A stretch of DNA of 64,000 nt from Trichopria drosophilae (lineage: Eukaryota > Arthropoda > Insecta > Hymenoptera > Diapriidae). The position numbers were made by a program, and so were the translations under genes. Below the pieces are notes generated by a model. It did not search any database. It was not told the origin of the DNA and saw only the letters and a list, made by a program, of their open reading frames with translations. Shown piece by piece: positions 11,168-26,100 of the stretch. The first letter of the stretch is position 1. Each line of letters starts with the position of its first letter. The DNA is taken from positions 87,930,501 to 87,994,500 of the forward strand of contig CM059585.1 of the NCBI GenBank assembly GCA_030407085.1. The letters run 5' to 3'.

Positions 11168-14100
11168 CTACGCAAATAAATACATATAATTAGTTCTTAA
11201 AAATTTATGCGGCATCCAAAACAATTAATGTACATGAAGAAAGTTAGTTAAATATGTGGCTGCTAAGCGAGAGACAAAAACTTCGTTCAAGTTTTAATAA
11301 TTTCTTATTCTTCGATGTAAGCTATGATTTTTTAACTAAAGTTTTTTATTTTTGTTTGATGTTTGTTTGGTTACATTATAACAATTTGAAAATATGAACG
11401 CAGTTTAAGCTTCATTTAGGCTAGGTCAGTTTTTCAATAATTTAGACATTTATTTAACGAATTTGTGACATTACGAGCAGCAATTTATTCATTTTAAATA
11501 ACTATAAATAAATAATAAAAAAAATTACCATGTTTTAAAAGCAGATCATTTATAAATTTCAAATGGTAATTTTTTAAATTCCAACAGAACTTTGTAGTTT
11601 GATTTTGAAAAGTAAAATTTGAAATACAACATTTTCAAAACTTCTGCATTTTTTAACACGGTAACCCTTTGAAGCATACATTTTTCTATACACGGAAAAT
11701 GGCTGAAAATTGTTACTCGGGGGTTTTCGAGGTGCTGATTACGAATCTAAACTCAGATTTTCAAAATTCAATATTGTCGATCCAAAATGGCGAACCGTAA
11801 TGTTGAAAAGTTACTAGATTAATATGAAACTGGGTCGCTGAGTACGAATCTGGTATTAGATGCGGCAAACCAATAACAATTTGCCAATAATAACTTTATT
11901 TATTTTCGACCAACAATTTAGAAGTAAATCACGAATACCTGTGAATTTTACTATCGCGAATTATGAAATTTTAACATTCTGGTCCACCATTTTGGATCGG
12001 CCATTTCGAATTTTTAAAATATGTGGTCAGATGCGTAATCAGCGACACTAAAAACACTATTATACTAAATTCCAAACAATTATCTTAAAAAGCAGCGTCA
12101 ATAATGCATTTTTTCGAAAAAATCGTGATTTTTTTAATGTTTGTTTATTTATAAATCATAAACAATAATCAATTATATCTTAATAACAGTTTTTATACAT
12201 TCTTGTATCACTATAGTAACATAAAATAGCAAAAACACCGATCTAAATGCGTTAACTGCAATTTAAATGAGTAAAAAATCAAAGAAATCGTGGTGGTAAC
12301 GTGGATTACCACCATGCTTCTAAGGGTTAAGGGGAATCTAAAGTGGTCCGCCGGTAAGGTCGGAAATTTCACTAGAAAAGGTGAATTAAAAATGACTGAA
12401 TAACATTTTTTAAATTTTGGCTTTGTAAGAGCAATTCTAAACACTATAAATAGTTTCCTAGAAAATATCAAAGATATTAATTGAGAAGTGACCGAGAAAT
12501 TACAGAAATAAGTGATTTTTATTTATTTCCGAAAATTCTCGATCAGTTCTCAATTAATTTCTTTGGTATTTTCTAGAAAACTGTCTATAGTGATTAAAAT
12601 TGCCCTTACAGAGCCCGAATTTTGAAAAATCGATTGAGTCATGTTTTATTTACGGTGTTTAGTGAAAATTCCTACCTTATCCGTCGGGCACTTTAACCGT
12701 CTTAAGAGGGTTCTAAAGTGCTCCACTAATAAGGTAGTTTCCACTAAAAACTGAAATCGGATCAGAAATAGTATAGTAAACATCTTCCGTCCATGGACCT
12801 TGATCTTCAAAATGGAATGGTAAGCTTTTTGAAATTCAAGATGGCGACATCCAATATGGGGGCTAGAAGCCGAAAAATTTAGGCTATTTCGAATCCTGCC
12901 GAGTTCAACAATGTATTTTGATGATATTTACATAAATTTCGATATATTGTGGTACTTTTGGTCGCTGGTTACGAAACTCTTATCAGATTTCTCAAATTCA
13001 AAATGGCGGATGGATCCAATATGACGGACGAAAATAAACAATATTTTTCGATTTTAGTAAAAATTTGTATATAGGGGTTTTTTAGGTCGCTGATCGCGAA
13101 TCTGTCGTCAAATTTTCTAAATTCAAAATTACGGATCCAATATGGCGGTTCGAATTCCGGTTTTGGAAGTTCCGAATTTCGATTATGCACTAAAAATTGC
13201 AAAATCCAAAATTGCGAATCCAAAATGGAGGATAGAAATACAAAAAATAGTTGAATTAGGATGAAACTTGGTGAATCGATTAAATCAAAATGTTAGATCC
13301 GAAATGGTAAACTCCCGAAAAAAAAAAATTCTTCTTTAAAACGAAATACGTCGATTATTCAACTATTTTGATATATCAATTCAACTATTTTTTGCATTTA
13401 TACCCTCCATTTTGCATCCGACATTTTGAATTTTGTAATTTTTAGTTCATAGTCGAAATCGGGGACTTCCACAACCTTCTAGTACCGAATTTCATAAAAA
13501 TCCAGGCATTTTTCGGAATTCGAACCGTCATATTATATCCGCCATTTTTAATTTGGGAAAGGTGACGACAGATTCGTAATCAGCGACCCATAAAAACCAT
13601 ACATACAAATTTTTTTAAAATCGAAAAATATTGTTTATTTCCGTCTGCCATATGGGATTCGCCATTTTGAATTTGGGGAATGTAAAAAGAGATTCGTAAT
13701 CAGCGACCAAAAATACCAAAATTTATGGAAATTTCATCAAAATACATTATTGTACTTGGCAGAATTTGAAATAGTCCAAATGTTTGGGCTTCGAGCCGTC
13801 ATATTGGACATCTCAAAATGGTCACCCTCCCAATTTGAAACCCTGAATAGGACCGGAATAGGACCTATAGATGCAAAATTGTTAGTATCTAGACCAATTT
13901 ATGAAAAATCATATTTTTTTTAAATAAACAAATATAACTTCTTCTGTTATTATTTTTAAAGGATTCTGATGACAGATTCTGACAGATCACATCAGTAACG
14001 ATTATTCAGATTTTTTTTAGGACAGATTTGATAAAAATAACAGCAGCTAAAAATCATTCAGAAAAAAAGAACAAATTATTACTAATAAAAAAATTAGTTT

Positions 14101-17100
14101 AAGGGGGTTCCAATGTGGTCCGCCGGTAAGGTAGTAAAGTTCACTAAAAAACGTAAATAAAAGATGACTGAGTAACATTTTTAAAATTCGGGCTCTGTAA
14201 GGGCAATTCTAAGCACTATAATCAGTTTCCTAGAAAATAACAAAGAGATTAATTGAGAACTGACCACTGACAACTGAGAATTTTCGGAAATAAGTGATTT
14301 TTATTTATTTTCGAAAATCCTAGGTCAGTTTTCAATTAATTTTTTTGGGATTTTCTAGGATACTGTCTATATTAATTAGAATTACCTTTACAAAGCCTGA
14401 ATTTTGAAAAATCGATTCAGTAAATTTTTATTTACGGTTTTTTGAGAAATTTCCTACCTTAGCGATGGAAAATATCAAAATTTGTTTCTTTAAATTGGTT
14501 TTTCGTATCAGCTGTCTATTGTGGAATCATCTTGAAAACAATTTAGATGGTGGAGGGAATGTCAGGACTTCAGAAAATTGTATTTGAAAAGTTAATTTTG
14601 TCACCTGAATAATTGAAAATGGCATACGAAACGAGAATTTTCACTCCATATGTTTAGGATGCTTTAACTAAAAAACTTTAAAATTTTCGAAGAAAAAGAG
14701 TTCAGAATTCATCAAAAAATGCAAGAAACAAAATTTTCAAAATTGTCCTAAAAAATTTTGCAAAAATTCTATTGAATTCTTAGCCCATAAAATATTATAA
14801 TTTGGAATTCATATTTTTTTATGGGAAATGTTTTTTTTCCTCTTTACAAAATCAATCGAGAAATATTTTCTTTTCAAGATGGCGGTTTCAATATGGCGGC
14901 TTAATAGATTGTTTTTTATGGATTTATAAATACCAAATTTTAAAAGTTTCCTTGTTTCTTATTCAAGTTGCTCGAGAATTTTATGTATGGGTTTTTTTTT
15001 AGGTCGATCACTCCCTTATTCTCTACTTCCCCTTTACCCCCACTCTTAGTAGTCGGCGGTCGACAACGGTTCGAGATTCGCTCAGCCGCGAAGGTTAGGT
15101 TCGGACGCAATAGAGGAGGGAAGCCGACCGAAGGGGAATATATACAATAAGAGATCCTAAATCCAGAGAATAAGAGATGTCTAGAGAATAAGGGAGAATT
15201 CAATAAGGGAAACCCTACTGTACTGTCGGTTCTTTCAAAATGGCGGAAGATTTTTCAAACTTATAGCCCCTCACTATCCTCACTTCCGTATCTTTGTTTA
15301 TATTCGTGCAATGGGCGCTTCTGTGTTGATTCTTTCGCATTCTGAGTGTCGCGAAGCGAGTGTGGCTCAGCGAAACAATGCGGTAGGGGAAGGAACAGCA
15401 GAGGTCAATATAACTTTGGACAATGCGAATCTATAACTAAGGATGGACATATAACTTTGGCCGGTATGGCTTAGGGCAGGGACTACTGTACATTTCTTGG
15501 CATTTATTTTCTAGGAATTTGATCGTTATTGTCTCTTCGCCGTTTGTCTATAAAAACTGACTGATTCTCGCCATTTTGAGGTAGACAAAATTCAGAATCT
15601 TTTTTTTTTCATTTTTGTGTTTATTGTTTTATTTTTAAATACTTGGAAACAAAACACGATTTTTTAGTCAATTTTGTTTTTCAATGAATTTTTAACTATG
15701 AACAAAAATTCCTTTAAATTTTTGTTCAATTAAATGCGTGTGAAAGGATGTTTTATTAAGATCAGTCTTTTTATTCTTGAAATGTTGGAACTCAAAGAAA
15801 AGCACCTGAATTCCATGAAAATCGTGAGAACCTTAAACGGAAATCGTCAATTTTATTCCAAACGACGAACTAAAAATCAATAAATTGAATTCCCTGCTGC
15901 TGTCCTAATTTCTACCGGACTTAATGAACGGAAATCGGATGTGGATGAATATGAGAACACGAGAAAAAAGGAAATGTCTCCATTATTTACTTACATCTGT
16001 AATCGATAGACAAGATAAATTCGATCGTGCAAAAACTTAAACTAAAATGTATAATATTGAGAAGGTAAGACAGATGATTTTTGTTTGCTCGACAAACTAT
16101 AGTTAATCAAATCAATTTATTAAAAGAAGTACCTTGTGTACGGCTCTCTCGATCTCTTCTGAATGTTTCGTGTTTCTTCCTTAGCAGTGAATTGTTTACT
16201 TTCTTCAGCTTCATCACCACTACTATAATATTCACTTTTAATGGTGTTTGGAAGCTCGTAAGTGCTTCTCACTTTTTCATTTTGATCAGAATTTTCAAGC
16301 CGCTGCCGCCTATCAATTTCCGTTGACGTCAGGCGATCTCCTTCTCCTCTTGGTAAATCTTTTAGAATTTTTTCGGAAGGTGCCACCGAATCTTCGTTGT
16401 ACGAGTTCTTCGAAAGACGAAATTTGCGAAGGTTTTGTAAACTGGCCATGGTTTCAGTCTTGGCCAACGAAGGTACATGTTGTTGCTCCGAATTCGACGA
16501 CTCAGCACTGCTGAGCACTGGCAAAACGGGTGGATTTTTTCGTGTGTCTGATTTTCGTTTGTTCGGCGAGCCCGTTTTCGCTTTTCCAGAAGACCTATTA
16601 ATTTAAGGACAAAATTGAAGACAACGAATTTTATATTTTGAGTTAAATAGTTGATATTAATTGGATTTACCGGTCGACTAGATTAGTGAGAGATAAACTT
16701 TTTACATTCCTCTCTTTGAAAACAGGCGGTTGGGTACCATAGATCAGTCTTTTTTCTCGATTATCTAAAAGTAGCTCAGAATCCCTGAGTTTCTTCAGAG
16801 TCTCATGAAGGGCCCTCTGCGTATCTCTATGCCTTTGCACTTCGCCATTTAGTTGATGCTTCAGATATTTCGATTCCAGTGTTAACTTACGCTTCAGAGT
16901 CTTCAAACAATCACCAGCAAATTTTGTTAGAAAAAAGTAGATAGGGGAGAGTGGGGTAATTCGGCCACTTGTTTTGTTTCTGTGTTGTTTAAGGCTTCCC
17001 GCGTGCCGTACACAAAATTCAAATATTTTTTCGTCATAGTAGGCGTAAAGTACGTCTTTACGCCTCTTTTTGCGGGCGGAAAGTTGACTTTTACGCCTAC

Positions 17101-20100
17101 TAGGCGTAAAGTGAACCCTAGGGCGTAAAGTTACGCTCGCCGGAGATTAGAACGATTCTCGGTCCGGCGAGGCCGGACCTCGAGTCGTTGATCGCCGACG
17201 GTTGTAACTTTTCTAGCCCTACGTTTCACTTATCGTCCAATAGACGTGAAAGTCAGTTTTACTCCTGCAAATCGATGCGCAAAGAGGTATCCGCCTACGT
17301 ATGAGAAAAATAATGTTCGCACGTGGGGCGTAAGACTTTACACCCTCCGGCAATACTAAAGTCGTACTTTACGCCCACCGTACGAAAATAACTATTATGG
17401 TCTATATCTCATTTCCAAAACATTATATTTCTTGTTTTGTTTACACCATGTAACGGGAGTGATTTATTTTCATCGATTCAACATTGTAATATTTTGGTTT
17501 TGTTCATAAGGTTATTCGGAGAAAACCGTATGTTGTTGTTATGAATTATGTGATGGGTCTGGAAACTACAGTCGTATGTAAAGTTTTGACGCGTAAGCAG
17601 TGGTGAGTGTGAGAAGCATTGTAAGAAAAAATGTCTTTTAGTAAAAAAAATATTGGTGGGGCAATTCGGCCACTTTTTTATGGGGTAAATCGGCCATTAA
17701 GGATTTCTTTTTAAAAGTCGTTTAAACTCATTTTTTGTTCTTTTAACGTTTATTTATTGTTGTTGTTATTTAATCTTGTTATTTTTCTTTCGACATCTGT
17801 TGAAAACACTTAACCTAATAAGTTACTTACGTTATCTAGTATTAATATCTTGTTCCATTTGCTCCGTGCAAAATATAATTTGAGTTATACAGGGTGTCCG
17901 AGAACTCCCACATAATATTGCAGAGGGTGAATCTTGACATCATTCTGAGCAAAAAAGTTTAATACCAAAATTGGATCTGAAGCTCAGAATTTGAGTGGCG
18001 AGCCATTGAAGTTTAAAAAAAAATAATAGTTTTTTTGCAATAACTCGGCTCGTTTTAAAGTTACTTTAACGAATGATGACTGATTTTGACGATTTTTTAT
18101 AGCGCTACAACTTATCTTGTACAGCCTATGACCTGCAACGAATATTTCGTCAGTTATCGACCTAAAAAAGGATAAAAATGGCTTTTTTATGCAGTTTTTT
18201 GCGTCTAACTCATTTCCGTAAAATGCTAGCGAAATGTCATATAACCAACGTTGGAGAGCTTGAAAAGGTGAAGAATTCGCCCCCTCATACGTTTCGTTTT
18301 GATAAAAATTGAGTCCGTGGGGAGACGTTAAAAATCAGAAAACAGGCGAAAAATGGGTTTGGCATTGCTGAAGCGTGTTTTACGCCTATTTTCTGACGAA
18401 ATATTCGTTGCAGGTCATAGGCTATACAAGATAAGTTGTAGCGCTATAAAAAATCTTCAAAATCAGTCATCATTCGTTAAAGTAACTTTAAAACGAGCCG
18501 AGTTATTGCAAAAAAACTATTATTTTTTTTTTTTTACTTCAATGGCTCGCCACTCAAATTCTGAGCTTCAGATCCAATTTTGGTATAAAAATTTTTTTGC
18601 TCAGAATGATGTCAAGATTCACCCTCTGCAATATTATGTGGGAGTTCTCGGACACCCTGTATAGTGGTATATAACTAATCTTATTGCAAGAATTTGGTTC
18701 GATAGCGTTATTATAAAAATTTTGTTCGATTTAGTAATTAAAACAAATATTATGTCAAAGTGGATAAAAATCTTCAAATAAAAAGTATATTTCTAATATA
18801 GAATTGGATTTCCTTATCTGTAAATGTTAAATATTTGTTTTTCCAAAGTGGTCCTACTGCATTTTATTGTGCAAGACTCGGATAAAACGATATGGCCGAA
18901 TTACCTCACGGCATGGCCTATTTACCCCATAGGTTGGGGAAATTTGGCCACTTTCAACTTTTTTTTTTAGGTGTTGGTTTTCTGCCGAATTACAATACCT
19001 GCAGTATAAAGCATAATACACAAAGTTGCGCAATTAAATAACCTTTCGAACAAGCCATATCAAAATCAAATCTGTTGATTTCTTTTGTGCAAATCCTCGA
19101 AATGGCTTAAAATGGCCGAATTACCCCACTCATCCTATGACATTTGTTAAATTATATTAATTATTACGTCTTTCTAAGGTTACCTGAATCATTTCATCCT
19201 GCTGATTTATTCGATGGTTCAAATCAAACACCTGCGTCTGTAGTTTCTCTCTTTCACCAAGATGACGATCTTTACTCAGTTGCACAAGTTTCTTGTTGCT
19301 TGCCTAAAAATTGAAATTTGGTATATAAACAAAACTGTACTTTTATTAATTCAAAAACTAATGGATTACTTGTAGATTCAGCAGCTCTTTATCCTTCTCC
19401 TTCAGAACGTCACAAGTGTCTCGGTATTGTGCTTTTAACTTTTTGTACTTTGCCCCGAGTACTCGGAGTTCTTCTTGATGAGAGTTTATGATTTTCGGTA
19501 ACTGTGCATTGGTTCCCTCGTATTGTCTTAAAGCAGAATCTTGCCTTTTTTGCAGTACCTTTAGCAACCGGTTTTCATTGGCCAGCTCCTGTAATCGAGT
19601 ATTATTAATAATAGTTTATGTTAAATATTCAAGTTCAAAGCAGTTAAAAAAACTTGTTACATATTTAAAATGGACTATATGACATTTATAACATTTTTTA
19701 TTGATATTATTGTATTTAGCCCATTAACCCTTTGAAGCATACATTTTTTCTTTACATGGAAATTTGTTACTTTGGAGTTTTCGGAGTCGCTGATTACGAA
19801 TCTGATCTTAAATTTTCAAAATTGAAAATGCCGGATCCAAGATGAAAGATTCGAATGTAAATGGCTGATTCTAAAAAAATTGAATTGATGTCCTTAATAA
19901 TTTTTACAAACTAGGATCGTTAATTACTAAAAGTCCTTTTTATTAATTAACCCTCCTGTGCACCAGTTTTTCTTTTCTCATAAGGGAACAATGTAATTTG
20001 GCCGAGTATACTCGTCTTGGCGCACAGGAGGGTTAAACTACTGTGCTAGATAAACAAATTTATGAAACAAATTTATTTTTTATCTGATAAACAAAAAAGA

Positions 20101-23100
20101 ATCATTCATTTTAATCGTAAAAGTCCTTACTTATTGTTTGTTATCTTATTTTTTACTCGTATAGGATATTATTGACCGTATCCACATGAGTTTATAGTTT
20201 AAAAAATGCGATTAGAAATATTTTTAAATATAATTCGAAATTTGTCCGTAAAAAATTCCTCACTGCTTTAAAACAGTGTGATTGGAGCAAAATTTACAGG
20301 TTTATTAAGAACCTGTTATTGATAACGAGCCCACTGCATTTTTTTTCTAGTTGGCAATATTGGCCTTGACAACATACACTATAGCGGGCGGTTGACGAAC
20401 AGATGGTTCCTCGAAACTAATTTGACAACTTTTTTGAATATTACATTTTTTAAACTCATTCTCTCATGTAATGTAATTAAAAGGTAAGCACTTTTTTATT
20501 TAATAACCATAGCATATTTGTATACTTCCGGTAGTAAAAAAACTGCACATAGTTCGCAAGAAGAAGGTAAGGTAAGGGTTATGTTTGTAAGCTTCTGGAA
20601 ATTTTGTTTCATTTCGTTATTACCTCAAAAAATGGAGGCAATGATTCCTAATAAAGGACTGATTCCTTTGCGGGAATGATGTATTTTCTAATAAGTATAA
20701 GATATTTAGGGTTGTTTTATTGATTTCAGTATGCTGACAGTCGATAATGTCGAGAATTTGAAATTTGTTATCTTTATATTTAAGTCAAACTCGAAAAAGT
20801 TGAGGAATACTATAATATTTTTAATAAACAAAGACATAAATTAAGAATTGAGCCAGAAAATTCGATAATAAGTTGAAAACAAAATTATTAATTCGATAAA
20901 GATAACAAGTTTTTTCGAGAACCAGCCGATTGCGAATGTGAATTCGGATTTTAAAAATTAAAAATGGCGAATTCATGATGGCCGATCAAAATGTAAAAAA
21001 TGACCTGATTGAGATGAAACTGAGTATTCGGAGTTTTTTGGTGTCGCTGATTACGAATATGGACGTAGATTTTTAATCAGCGACAGTATAAACTTTTTAA
21101 TATCCATTAACGTAATGAATAGTTATAAACAAATAGGTTGATCAAATATCCCCTTTATAAACAAAAATATACTTTGTTTTTCCCGTAGAATCGGGAAATT
21201 ACATTTTGATCTGCCATTTTGCATTTTTAAAATCCGAGTTCAGATTCATAAACAAGGACCTCAGAAACCTCTGTATATACATTATCAGATCAGTCGAATT
21301 GAATGTTTGCCTGTGACTGCCATTTTTCTACTAGCTACTTGCCGGAATGGGTTAATGTTTAATGCTTGATATCTCGAAAACTGTCCACTTTTTTTGCTTT
21401 GCACCCATGACAACTTTTATCAGGATGCCTTGAACTACATTATATTTCGATTGCATCCATTGTCACCGGGAACTTTTTTTCCTATAAAATGTGCGTGGTT
21501 CTTTGAAATTATAATAAGAAAGTACAGCAAATTCATCAAGTACTATAAGCTTATTATGACTTATTTCCGAAAATTTTCGGTCAGTTCTTAAAGAGTGCGG
21601 CAATTGAAATGTACTAAAAAATACCAAGGGATAAAAAAATAATTTGGTTACTTAAAAGCCAACAAGTTATTTTTTTATTTATTATATTTTTATCCGGGGT
21701 CAATTTGGTCCAAATGTGGCGGACAAAAGTCTGAAAATTGATCAGATTTACTTGGGGTTTTTCACTGCATACTTTTAAAGAGGATCGATACGCCAAAGTC
21801 ATATCATGAACAAATTGTCGTATTATTTAGTTAAAATCTAGAAAGTTGCTAATGATGATACTATTAAAGAAAAGAGCGTTTATTCTTCCTGAAAAAAAAA
21901 CATCTTTTTTAATATATATTATTTATTGTTTAACTTTTCTTAAACAGTAATTAACATTTTTAATAATTAATGAACTACAGTCAATGATAATATTTTATCA
22001 TATATATTATGATTATAAACGGTATTTGCGGAAAATTTTATTGTCGAATATTGACCCTCCTTAAGTTAAATTAAAATTCAGTTCTTATCATAACCTACTA
22101 ATTATGACTGTTCCAGAATAGGGACAACTGTCATGGAACAGAAATGCACACAACTTCTAGGCCATTTCCCTTTAGGAACATATTAGCCATACCGTATTTT
22201 TACAATTATAATTTTGTTTTTTAGCAAATCTAATTGTTTTTAAGCGTATTTTGTTTACGAAACTATAAGCTTTCGTATAACATAAACAATTTAAAAAAAC
22301 AAATACCACATCACCTATTACGAAAACAACAAAAACGAGGTTAAAAAATGTTCCGCTATTGGTTCATTTACCTTACATAATTTGCAATTTTATTTTTAAA
22401 AATAAAGTCGAAATTTCATTGAATACTCATATGAAATGACGTTCAATTTACAACCGCACTTTAATACTTTTTAATTTACATATGAATAAATTGAAAGCGC
22501 ATTCTTGTTTTGGAAGAATTAACCCTTAGTTCCGACAGATATTTTAAAGCCTTTTCTTCCCCCTACCTGGGTCAAATATGTCCTGCCGCTTGAAAATGCT
22601 TACAGTTGTGCAATTTATAAAGTACAATTTGAATTTTCTCTGGATCGAAAACGATCCAGGAGTCGGGATTAAGAAACGACATGTACTATAAGAATAATGT
22701 CAGAGAAATATTATTTAACTCTGAATGTTATAAGTTAATCTCTTATAAATATAATTTTTTACTTTGCGTGCACACTAAAGTAATAATTTTATATTAAAAA
22801 TGTTAACTCACTTTCTCTATATAAAATCAGTTTTGTAAAAAGTGTATGATTGCTTATATAGTTTTATTCTTGAAAATGACGCCGTTTCGTCGAAACGTCG
22901 ATAATACAAAAAATTTGGAGCAAACAGGAAAACCTATGTTTCAAAACGTCAAGTAGTTGACTCGAATTATCGATTTAGGCACTGAATCTATACACATTAT
23001 ACCGAATGTTAGAAGCTAATACACGGAGAACAATTTTCTCGGAAAATTTACCATTTCTATAATTTTGGGATAGACTTGCCAAACGAGAAAATTGCCATTA

Positions 23101-26100
23101 TTTCTGTAAAAAGTGACCAGTTTTTTTTGTAATTTTTATCGTCTGAACAGTAAAACTCATTTTTTCTACAATGCAGGATTGGTTTTAAATACTATCGAGA
23201 TACTCTCGAAAAATGTTCAGCCCCGAACATGCTCTAGTTTCGAGATATAGCCTAAAATGGGCATACTGATCGGCAAGCCCTACTGAAAATTCTCACATGA
23301 GATTATCTCACGTGAGAATGTGAGAAGAACTCAGGTGAGATCTCTCGTGTGAACTCACATGAGAAATCAGATGAAAATTCCGCTGAGATCTCTGGAATTT
23401 ACAAGATTTGAGATTAGAGACATGAGAACTATAAGTAAAAAAAATCCCAGATGAGTTCGTATATGAGGAAAGTCTCAGTCGAGATCTCAGTTGATATCTC
23501 ACTTTAACAGTCATGGGACTTTTTAAACAAATTTTCAAGTAAATCTGATCTCTAATCTTGTAAAATTCATTTTTTATTTCGGAATTTTCAGAGATCTCAG
23601 CGGACTTCTCGCCTGATTTCTCATTATCTTGCGAGAGATTTCATGCGAGTTCAAACGTTCTCATGTGAGTTTTTACTGCCTCGCATGAGATCTCATATGA
23701 GTGCTGCACGTTCTTATGTGAGATCTCACAGTGAATTCTCAGCTGAGTTCTCACGTGAGATTTCAGCTGAGAATTTTCAGTAGGGAGGTGCCATTTCATT
23801 ATTTATGATTGTTACAACAATCGCGCGTATATTTTAAAATTTTGTTTGCAAGGTGGAATTCCCTGCATTAAACCGTAAATATCGGATCGAAATCAGGATA
23901 GAAATATCCAGACATTTAATCCATTTTTATCCATAATGAGGTATTTTTATCCTGTTTAGATCAGTTTCTATCCGGGTGTGTCCGATTATATCCACTTTTT
24001 TCAGCAGGGTTGTTTTTATATTATCAGGATGCTTGAGTAACATTTTCAGCCTCGAATATACTCTAGTTCTCTAGATGTAGGCCGAATGCGAGGCCGAATG
24101 TCGTTGCTGCATTTCGTAATGTTTTTATTCAAAATATTACCCAATTGTTTATTATGTAACGTTTAAAAGGTTCATAAAGACTCAACTTAACTGCCTTACT
24201 AAAAATTGTCATATGATATATCATATGCCATCATAGGACATATCACATGAGAAATCATATGACATATCATATGGGAGATCATATAACATATAACGTGACT
24301 TTGGAAGGATAAGAGTCGGATACGAAAAAAAATAAAGGCGGTTGGCTGTATTGGCTCATATGATATATCATATGAGAATTTGTCTTATGACATCATTATG
24401 ACATATCATATGGCATATGAATTGCATTTATTTGGTTCTATAATCGGATATAAATATTCAACGGGCAATAAACAGCCAACCTCCTTTATTTTTTTTCATA
24501 TCCGACTTCTTATCCTTCCCGGAAATTCTCAAACCCTGAAACGCGATTCTGTACTTCCTTTAAAAAATTTAAAAGTCATGTGATATGTTATATGACCTCC
24601 CATATGATATGTCATATGATTTCTCATGATTTGTCACATGATTTGTCATATGATATGCACATGGACATGATATACAGCTGACAATTGAACTTATGTGAGA
24701 AGTGGGTCATGAACAAAATTGTTGTCACATTTAGATTACAAATTGTGTTCTGAAACCGGATATAAAATCTAAAGTCAATTCATATGTCCTATGATATATC
24801 ATATGATGTCATAAGACAAATTTTCATATGAGAATTTTCAGTATAGGGTGAAGAACTTTGGAACATATCATTTTGAACCATTTGAGTGATAGTTTTTCCG
24901 AATCCACTGCTAGTTTCAGCGTCACGTACGAGTATTCAATCAAATTCAGATTATTTTTAAAAATTAATTTGAAAATCAGTTACGGTAAACGTCCCAATAA
25001 ACCATAAAGTATACGGAATCGATATACAGTAGTCCTTCTCTTATTCTAATTTGTCCAGACAGGCAAGATGGCGTCTCCTTCTCATATTCTAATTTGCCGC
25101 CAAAAACGTTTGCACTTTTCTAGGATCTTGTGAGGGGTTTTTACATCAATGTTAATTTACACAATATTATTTATTAGACAGATAACCGAACTGACTTATT
25201 ATTAAAAGTTTTTATTTTTAAAAAGAGTTTTTTTAGATTATGTTGTATGCGTGAAATTAGATTAGAGGAAGTGAAAAAATTAGAATAAGAGAAGAAGTTA
25301 GAATAAGAGGAATTAGAATAAGAGAAGGACTACTGTATTTTGCATTCTGTTTCTTTCTAGGCTCGTTTTCATTATCCCATATTCTTATTCGAATTCATCT
25401 ACTATTTTCTACGACCTGCAATTCCAGAATTGAATTCATTCGATCTTATACGATACCGTATTTAACTCATTCCAAAAATTGATTTGTTGAAATTCTGTCA
25501 ATTTAATCGAAGAATTGATTATATCGTTTTCCTTATTTCATAATTCTCAAAGAAATGTTCTGTTTTAGAGTTTTGAGTTCAAATCACTCGATAATCCAAA
25601 TCGTTTCTTTGAGGTTATGTGCGTTTCGCGTATAAAATTGTATACGCTCGCATTCGCAACTGAAAGAGCGGAAAAGAAACAGACTTATTTCGTACTAAAT
25701 CGTACACAGATTTTTCGTATACTTTTTCGTTTGTTGGGGTACCAATAGCGGAACATTTTTTTATACTCGTTTTCGTTGTTTTCTGAATAGATAATGTGTT
25801 TTTTTCAATGTTTATTTTATACGAGAGCTTACAGTTTCGTAAACAAAATGCGTTTAAGAATAGTCCGATTTGATAAAAATAAAATTATAATAGTGTTCTT
25901 TGTTTTCTGTTTAAACATTCTTTACAGCCGTTTTTAAAATAAAATACAACCATTGAAAATTATAGTGAAAAAATGTCTATTAAGGACTTAACGGGTTAAC
26001 AGAATCGTTATCCTGAACATACAATAATTGAAATATTAAGTCGCGACTGTTGCAATTATTTGTGCAAGGTCGATTTACTTTGAACGAATTTGACATACAT

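Larger units (their letters stand above)
16941..19138. mobile_element. Outer TIR element, GTGGGGTAATTCGGCCA ends, carrying two nested elements
   Basis: The left end GAGTGGGGTAATTCGGCCA (near 16950) is mirrored at the right by TGGCCGAATTACCCCACTC (near 19115-19132). Inside, the sub-repeats 'ggggcaattcggccac' (17659) and 'ggccgaattacc' (18893) recur. Two unrelated TIR elements lie within it (about 17022-17398 and 17890-18659). The whole composite sits in LCA5 intron 5. Confidence 0.65.

Noticed and set aside
18353..18664. A 103-codon ORF
   Set aside because: It lies in the right arm of the CAGGGTGTCC foldback and is mirrored by the left arm; not a gene.
22519..22672. A small TTAA element with CCCTTAGTTCCGAC ends
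   Set aside because: The opposite end (GAGTCGGGATTAA) matches in too few positions to be distinguished from chance.
23278..24848. CRISPR-like array
   Set aside because: Repeated words are palindromic but irregularly spaced, without constant-length spacers, and the genome is eukaryotic.
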